A stretch of 5,915 nucleotides of DNA, taken from positions 1-5,915 of the forward strand of contig CANQVQ010000096.1 of assembly GCA_947627335.1 (NCBI GenBank), written 5' to 3'. Positions 1-3,113 of the stretch are shown here, one piece after another (position 1 is the first letter of the stretch; each line of letters starts with the position of its first letter). Made by a program: the position numbers and the translations under genes. The notes below the pieces were generated by a model, which searched no databases, had not been told where the DNA came from, and saw nothing but the letters and a program-made list of their open reading frames with translations. Source of the DNA: an uncultured Clostridia bacterium. Lineage in GTDB: Bacteria > Bacillota > Clostridia > Oscillospirales > CAG-382.

Positions 1-357
1 CCCGTCGCGCTCGAAACGCTCGGCTACGGGCGCGTCCCGCTCATGCACACGGAGAACTGCATCGTCCGCCGGGTCAACGGACAATGCCCCCCGCGCAAGG
101 ACGGGACCCTCTGCGAAGCGACGCTGACCGACCGCGTCGGCGCGTCCTTCCCGGTCCTCCGCGCCTACGGGCACCGCAGTCAGCTCTACAACTCCCTGCC
201 GACCTACCGCCTGGACCGCCGCAAGGCGCTCAAAAAGAGCGGCGTCGGTCTGCTGACCCTGCTGTTCACGACGGAAACGCCGGATGGGATGTACGCCGTC
301 CGCGAACGGTTCCTCGCGTCCGCCCCGCCGGACGGGATACCGTTTACGCGGAGATAA
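1..357 (+). CDS. Peptidase U32 family protein, C-terminal part (5' end outside window)
   Basis: The reading frame is open from base 1 and ends at TAA 355-357, giving the last 118 residues of a longer protein. The segment GYGRVPLMHTENC, then a GQC and a TLC cysteine, then LTDRVGASFPV, LYNSLPTYRLDRR and a final LLFTTE strand follow the order I recall for the C-terminal part of U32 proteins. In well-studied U32 members (RlhA, TrhP, UbiU/UbiV) these proteins act in RNA hydroxylation or ubiquinone synthesis, and UbiU/UbiV carry an Fe-S cluster on cysteines; others are annotated as collagenase-like proteases. The role of this one cannot be fixed from the tail alone. Three cysteines are visible (residues 20, 31 and 38 of the fragment). 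The place before LYNS, where I would expect a further cysteine, reads AYGHRSQ, so the metal site may be altered. It reads toward murC but is separated from it by 202 bases containing a promoter, so it is probably a separate unit. Confidence 0.72.
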   Translation, partial: PVALETLGYGRVPLMHTENCIVRRVNGQCPPRKDGTLCEATLTDRVGASFPVLRAYGHRSQLYNSLPTYRLDRRKALKKSGVGLLTLLFTTETPDGMYAVRERFLASAPPDGIPFTRR

Positions 358-410
358 AAACGTTCTACTATATAATAAAATGAAGGAAAACGGGGCGACC
401 GCCGCCGTTC

Positions 411-464
411 CGGCGAAAAAACCTGCAAAAAACGCAAAAATTTCGCCGAAAGGGCTTCCCTTTT
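411..464 (+). terminator. Weak hairpin pair, possible terminator after the U32 gene
   Basis: Two inverted repeats abut in the spacer. CGGCGAAA (411-418) can pair with TTTCGCCG (441-448) across a 22-base A-rich loop. Immediately after, AAAGGG (449-454) pairs with CCCTTT (458-463) across a CTT loop, with one more T following. Neither has a proper U-tract after the stem, so termination would be weak. TTCCC (456-460) could alternatively pair with GGGAA (468-472). This is the only terminator-like structure I see between the U32 stop and murC. Confidence 0.25.
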
Positions 465-475
465 GCCGGGAAAGG

Positions 476-484
476 TGATATACT
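476..484 (+). promoter_or_regulatory. Extended -10 promoter for murC
   Basis: The sequence TGATATACT is an extended -10 element (TGn followed by TATACT at 479-484). The hexamer 17 bases upstream, TTCCCT at 456-461, is a poor -35, which fits a promoter relying on the extended -10. Transcription would start near 491 and leave a leader of about 70 bases before murC. The weak hairpins lie just upstream of, or overlap, the -35 position. Confidence 0.5.
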
Positions 485-545
485 GTACTGTCCGCGAAAA
501 AAAGCCCCCACGCCTGCGGGCGGGAGCGGAACGCGGAAACTTCGG

Positions 546-552
546 AAAGGAG
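546..552 (+). promoter_or_regulatory. Ribosome binding site that favours the TTG start of murC
   Basis: AAAGGAG ends 7 bases before TTG 560 but 13 bases before the next in-frame ATG at 566. The spacing favours the TTG start. The two choices differ by only two residues. Confidence 0.65.
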
Positions 553-559
553 TCGGGTT

Positions 560-1954
560 TTGGGAATGAAGCTGACGATGGAACAGTTGCGGGAGTACCG
601 CCGCGTCTACCTGATCGGCATCGGCGGGGTGAGTATGTCCGCCCTCGCGCTGATGCTGGCGGAAAAAGGGTTTGAGGTGCGGGGGTACGACCGGACCGCG
701 TCCCGCGTGCTGGACGTCCTGCGGAACGCGGGCATACGGGTCTGGCTGGAGGACGACCCGAAGGCGTTCGACGGGGTGGACCTGGTCTGCTTCACCGCAG
801 CCGTCGGGGAGGAGCACCCGCAGATGCGCATGGCGCGTGCGTGCGGCGCACGGGTGGTGTCCCGGGCGGAGCTGCTCGGCTGTATCGGCTCGTCCTACCC
901 CTGCTCGGTCGCCGTCGCCGGGACGCACGGCAAATCCACGACGACCGGGATGCTCGCCCACTTGCTGCTCGCGTCCCCGGGGTTCGACCCGACCGTCGCC
1001 GTCGGGGCGGTCCTGCCGGAGATCGGCGCCGCCTACCGCATCGGCAAGGGACCGCAGTTCGTGTACGAAGCCTGCGAATACAAGGACAGCTTCCTGTCCT
1101 TCTTCCCGACCGTCGCCGTCGCGCTCAACATCGAGATGGACCACACGGACTACTTCCGCTCCATGGAGCAGATGATCTCCTCCTTCCGGCAGTTCTTCCG
1201 CAACGCCGGACCGGGCGGGACCTGCGTCTACAACCTCGACTGCGAAAACTGCCGCCTCGCGTCGGACGGCGCCATGGGGAAAACCGTTTCGTTCAGCGCG
1301 TCCGGCGACGAACGGGCGGATTACTACGCCCGAAACGTCGTGCTTGAAAGCGGCTTTGCGCGCTTCGACGTGTACGCGCAGGGCGGACGGTTCCTCCGCG
1401 CCGAACTCGCCGTGCCGGGGCTGCACAACGTGTCGAACGCCCTCGCGGCGGTCGCCGCCGGGGCGCTGTGCGGATTGACGGCGGAGCAGATTTCCGAAGG
1501 GTTGAAAACCTACCGGGGCGTCGGCAGACGATTTGAATACCTCGGCGACTGGAACGGCGCGAAGCTGTACGACGATTACGCCCACCACCCCGCCGAGATC
1601 CGTGCCACGCTCGCGACCGCACGCGCCATCGCGGGGGACGGACGCGTGGTCTGCGTGTTTCAACCGCACAACTACTCCCGCCTGCGGGACCTGTACGGCG
1701 AATTCCGCACCGCCTTCGCCGACGCGGACCAACTGATCCTGCTGCGGCTCTACGCCGCCCGCGAAGCGGCGGGGACCGAGGTTTCCGCCGAGCGGCTCGC
1801 ACGCGAGATCGGCGCCGTCTACCTCGACGACAAGGAGCAGATCCCCGCCTGCCTTGCCGAAACCGTCCGTCCCGGGGACACGGTCCTGCTCGTCGGAGCG
1901 GGCGACATCGGGAATATGACGGAAAAATTCAAAAATTCCGTCAAAATGTCTTGA
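560..1954 (+). CDS. murC: UDP-N-acetylmuramate--L-alanine ligase MurC
   Basis: MurC is the cytoplasmic Mur ligase that joins L-alanine to UDP-N-acetylmuramic acid using ATP, the first step in building the peptidoglycan stem peptide. The 464-residue product has the usual MurC length and the three-domain order. The N-terminal nucleotide-sugar site is GIGGVSMSALA (20-30). The ATP loop is GTHGKSTTT (121-129, Lys125). EACEYKDSFL (170-179) and NIEMDHTDYF (190-199) belong to the central ATPase domain. LHNVSNALAA (288-297), DDYAHHP (338-344), FQPHNYSRL (367-375), YAARE (398-402) and GAGDI (446-450) mark the ATPase/C-terminal domain junction and ligand-binding end. YEACEY and DDYAHHP are characteristic of MurC rather than MurD, MurE or MurF. 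No key motif is missing. TTG is taken as the start because of ribosome-site spacing; ATG 566 is the alternative. The gene stands alone, away from any division and cell-wall cluster. Its TGA stop (1952-1954) lies inside the -35 box of the rpmB promoter. Confidence 0.96.
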   Translation: MGMKLTMEQLREYRRVYLIGIGGVSMSALALMLAEKGFEVRGYDRTASRVLDVLRNAGIRVWLEDDPKAFDGVDLVCFTAAVGEEHPQMRMARACGARVVSRAELLGCIGSSYPCSVAVAGTHGKSTTTGMLAHLLLASPGFDPTVAVGAVLPEIGAAYRIGKGPQFVYEACEYKDSFLSFFPTVAVALNIEMDHTDYFRSMEQMISSFRQFFRNAGPGGTCVYNLDCENCRLASDGAMGKTVSFSASGDERADYYARNVVLESGFARFDVYAQGGRFLRAELAVPGLHNVSNALAAVAAGALCGLTAEQISEGLKTYRGVGRRFEYLGDWNGAKLYDDYAHHPAEIRATLATARAIAGDGRVVCVFQPHNYSRLRDLYGEFRTAFADADQLILLRLYAAREAAGTEVSAERLAREIGAVYLDDKEQIPACLAETVRPGDTVLLVGAGDIGNMTEKFKNSVKMS

Positions 1955-1979
1955 CAAAGCCGAAAAAATGTTGTATACT
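1951..1979 (+). promoter_or_regulatory. Sigma-A promoter for rpmB, overlapping the murC stop
   Basis: TTGACA (1951-1956) and TATACT (1974-1979) are separated by exactly 17 bases, a near-perfect vegetative promoter. The murC stop codon TGA (1952-1954) is part of the -35 hexamer. Transcription should start near 1986, giving a leader of about 38 bases. The last codons of murC are unusually AT-rich, so the coding sequence probably also supplies upstream promoter sequence. Confidence 0.85.
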
Positions 1980-2009
1980 TAATCGTTCGCGAAGATCATG
2001 AAGCACTTT

Positions 2010-2016
2010 GGAGGTG
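2010..2016 (+). promoter_or_regulatory. Strong ribosome binding site of rpmB
   Basis: GGAGGTG lies 7 bases before ATG 2024, a near-complete match to the 16S rRNA 3' end, as expected for a highly translated ribosomal protein gene. Confidence 0.85.
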
Positions 2017-2023
2017 TAACGAT

Positions 2024-2212
2024 ATGGCAAAATGCAGCGTTTGCGGGAAAGGGCTTTCCTTCGGGCATAACGTGTCCCATTCCAACCGCAAGACCTCGAG
2101 GACCTGGAAGGCGAATATCCGCAAGGTCAACGCCGTGGTCAACGGCTCGAAGAAGAAGGTCGCCGTTTGCTCCCGCTGCCTGAGAAGCGGTAAGGTCACG
2201 AGAGCCGTCTGA
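2024..2212 (+). CDS. rpmB: 50S ribosomal protein L28 (bL28), zinc-binding form
   Basis: The 62-residue product begins MAKCSVCGKG and contains GHNVSHSNRKTSRTW, the hallmark of L28, a late-assembling protein of the large ribosomal subunit. Length is normal for the short form. Two CxxC pairs are present (Cys4/Cys7 and Cys49/Cys52), which define the C+ form with a zinc ribbon. In many bacteria a cysteine-free paralogue replaces it under zinc starvation; none is in this window. The gene is monocistronic here, with its own consensus promoter, strong ribosome site and a terminator 31 bases after the stop. The start is fixed by the ribosome site and the conserved N-terminus. Confidence 0.97.
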   Translation: MAKCSVCGKGLSFGHNVSHSNRKTSRTWKANIRKVNAVVNGSKKKVAVCSRCLRSGKVTRAV

Positions 2213-2243
2213 CGGTTCCCGTCTATGCTTTCAACCCAAAGGG

Positions 2244-2283
2244 AATCGGACCGTTCGCCTCGCGATGCGGTTCGGTTTTTCTT
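2244..2283 (+). terminator. Intrinsic terminator of rpmB
   Basis: AATCGGACCG (2244-2253) pairs with CGGTTCGGTT (2268-2277), with two G-U pairs. The inner TCGC (2255-2258) pairs with GCGA (2262-2265) to leave a CTC loop. The stem runs into a T-rich tail (TTTTT, then C, then TTTT). On the minus strand there is no U-rich tail after the hairpin, so it would serve mainly rpmB. The tail touches the stop codon of the convergent acetyltransferase gene. Confidence 0.85.
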
Positions 2284-2856
2284 TTATTTCCGCCGTTCGT
2301 CCGCGAGCAGGGCGTAATGCCGCACGGTGCGGTACGCCCCCTTGACCCGAAGCGAGCGCACCGACGCCCCCTCGAACCGGAAACCGTGCCGCAGGGCGAA
2401 CACCTCCGACGGACGGTTGCCTTCAAGGATGCGCAGGGCGGCACGGTGTGCGCCGAGCCTGCCGAACACCTCGTCCAGCACCGCCTCGAACGCCTCGTCC
2501 ATGTACCCTTTCCCCCAGTAGTCCGGCGAAAGCACATACCCGAGCTCGCACCCGTCGTTGGCGAGGTCGACCGCTTCCACCCCGCAGGTGCCGACGATCC
2601 TCCCGCTCTCCCGCAGGGCGACGCCCCAGTCCGCGTGCAGTCCCTTGCGGTAGCGACGCGCCAGGTATTCGAGGTAGCCCTTCGTCTCCTGCAGATTCAG
2701 GTGGGGCGTCCAAAGCAGGTACTTCGCGACCTCCTCCCGGCTCGCGTAGGCGTTGACGTCGTAAACGTCCGTCACGCGCAGCTTGCGCAGGGTCAGCCGT
2801 TCGGTTTTCAGCTCCGGCAGGTCGCCGAAGTAGCGTCTGTATGCGGAATCGTCCAT
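2284..2856 (-). CDS. GNAT-family N-acetyltransferase, RimJ/RimL type
   Basis: The 190-residue product is a full-length cytoplasmic GNAT protein that would move an acetyl group from acetyl-CoA to an amine. It opens with ELKTERLTLRKLRVTD (15-30), the typical start of the RimJ/RimL branch. Next come GRIVGTCGV (85-93), CELGYVLSPDYWGKGYMDEA (103-122) with the acetyl-CoA pyrophosphate loop around WGKGYM, and ILEGNRPSEVFALRHGFRFEG (143-163) carrying the usual Asn-x-x-Ser and GFxxEG elements. Branch members act on ribosomal protein N-termini, antibiotics or small metabolites; the substrate here cannot be told. ATG 2856 is chosen because AGAGGGG lies 8 bases upstream and the promoter lies upstream of that. 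The frame continues open to 2955, but a start there would lie upstream of the -35 box. The gene is convergent with rpmB and divergent from the large lipoprotein gene. Confidence 0.88.
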   Translation of the reverse strand: MDDSAYRRYFGDLPELKTERLTLRKLRVTDVYDVNAYASREEVAKYLLWTPHLNLQETKGYLEYLARRYRKGLHADWGVALRESGRIVGTCGVEAVDLANDGCELGYVLSPDYWGKGYMDEAFEAVLDEVFGRLGAHRAALRILEGNRPSEVFALRHGFRFEGASVRSLRVKGAYRTVRHYALLADERRK

Positions 2857-2864
2857 CTCCGTGT

Positions 2865-2871
2865 CCCCTCT
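2865..2871 (-). promoter_or_regulatory. Ribosome binding site fixing the acetyltransferase start
   Basis: On the minus strand AGAGGGG lies 8 bases before ATG 2856. It is weaker than the other sites in the window. A second purine run, GGAG, sits directly against the ATG, too close to work as a ribosome site. Confidence 0.6.
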
Positions 2872-2882
2872 TTCTTGGTCGT

Positions 2883-2895
2883 GTATACAGTATAC
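2883..2895. promoter_or_regulatory. Candidate operator: paired GTATAC palindromes over the -10 box
   Basis: GTATAC (2883-2888), one A, then GTATAC (2890-2895) form a perfect 13-base dyad whose halves are themselves palindromes. It covers the -10 element and expected start site of the acetyltransferase promoter, where a dimeric repressor would block initiation. Part of the match is forced by the TATACT hexamer, so it may be chance. No regulator gene is in the window. Confidence 0.3.
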
Positions 2896-2917
2896 CACAA
2901 ATTTTCGGATTATGCAA
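2889..2917 (-). promoter_or_regulatory. Promoter of the acetyltransferase gene
   Basis: Reading the minus strand, TTGCAT (plus-strand 2912-2917) is followed after 17 bases by TATACT (2889-2894), preceded by TGG, an extended -10. Transcription would start near 2882, leaving a leader of about 26 bases. It is back to back with the lipoprotein promoter, the two start sites being about 110 bases apart. Confidence 0.7.
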
Positions 2918-2958
2918 TATCCATAGTTTTTTGAATAAGATATTGACAGATTCATCGC

Positions 2959-2987
2959 TTGACAATTCGCGAAAACTATTGTATAAT
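2959..2987 (+). promoter_or_regulatory. Perfect consensus sigma-A promoter for the lipoprotein gene
   Basis: TTGACA (2959-2964), a 17-base spacer and TATAAT (2982-2987) match the vegetative consensus exactly. Transcription should start near 2994, giving a leader of about 51 bases. A second TTGACA (2943-2948) lies 16 bases upstream but has no -10 at the right distance. Such a promoter predicts high expression unless repressed. Confidence 0.9.
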
Positions 2988-3031
2988 GGAGTCAGTTATG
3001 GGAATCTGTCTATTGGGATACCCGCCCATTC

Positions 3032-3038
3032 AGGAGGT
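3032..3038 (+). promoter_or_regulatory. Strong ribosome binding site of the lipoprotein gene
   Basis: AGGAGGT lies 6 bases before ATG 3045 and sets the start, which is directly followed by a typical lipoprotein signal peptide. Confidence 0.88.
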
Positions 3039-3044
3039 TTGATT

Positions 3045-3113
3045 ATGCGTTTACGAATCGTCTGTCTGTCATTGCTGCTGGCGCTCGTCCTGCCGCTGGC
3101 GCTTGCCGGATGC
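3045..3113 (+). other. Lipoprotein signal peptide and lipobox
   Basis: Residues 1-22 show two Arg (2 and 4), a Leu/Val/Ala-rich core (5-19) and the lipobox LAGC with Cys at position 23 (codon 3111-3113). Cleavage before the cysteine by signal peptidase II and lipidation would tether the protein outside the membrane. Confidence 0.92.

Noticed and set aside
371..376. TATAAT hexamer just after the U32 gene
   Set aside because: No -35 box lies at 16-18 bases (the nearest, TTTACG at 343-348, is 22 bases away) and there is no TGn extension. The extended -10 at 476-484 is the better murC promoter.
380..478. Small plus-strand open frame of 32 codons in the U32-murC spacer
   Set aside because: It has no ribosome binding site, lies over the hairpins and murC promoter, and its Lys/Ala/Pro-rich product resembles translated A-rich spacer.
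368..1957. Long open frame of 529 codons on the minus strand opposite murC
   Set aside because: murC is unambiguous in the plus frame. The antisense product is Arg/Gly/Val-rich and spans intergenic sequence, typical of a GC-bias shadow.
2857..2955. N-terminal extension of the acetyltransferase to an upstream ATG at 2955
   Set aside because: The extra 33 residues would be encoded by the AT-rich promoter region, upstream of its own -35 and -10 boxes, and have no family similarity.
3014..3019. Short GGGATACCC-type inverted repeat in the lipoprotein leader as a riboswitch
   Set aside because: The leader is only about 51 bases and the stem is three pairs, too little for any known riboswitch class.
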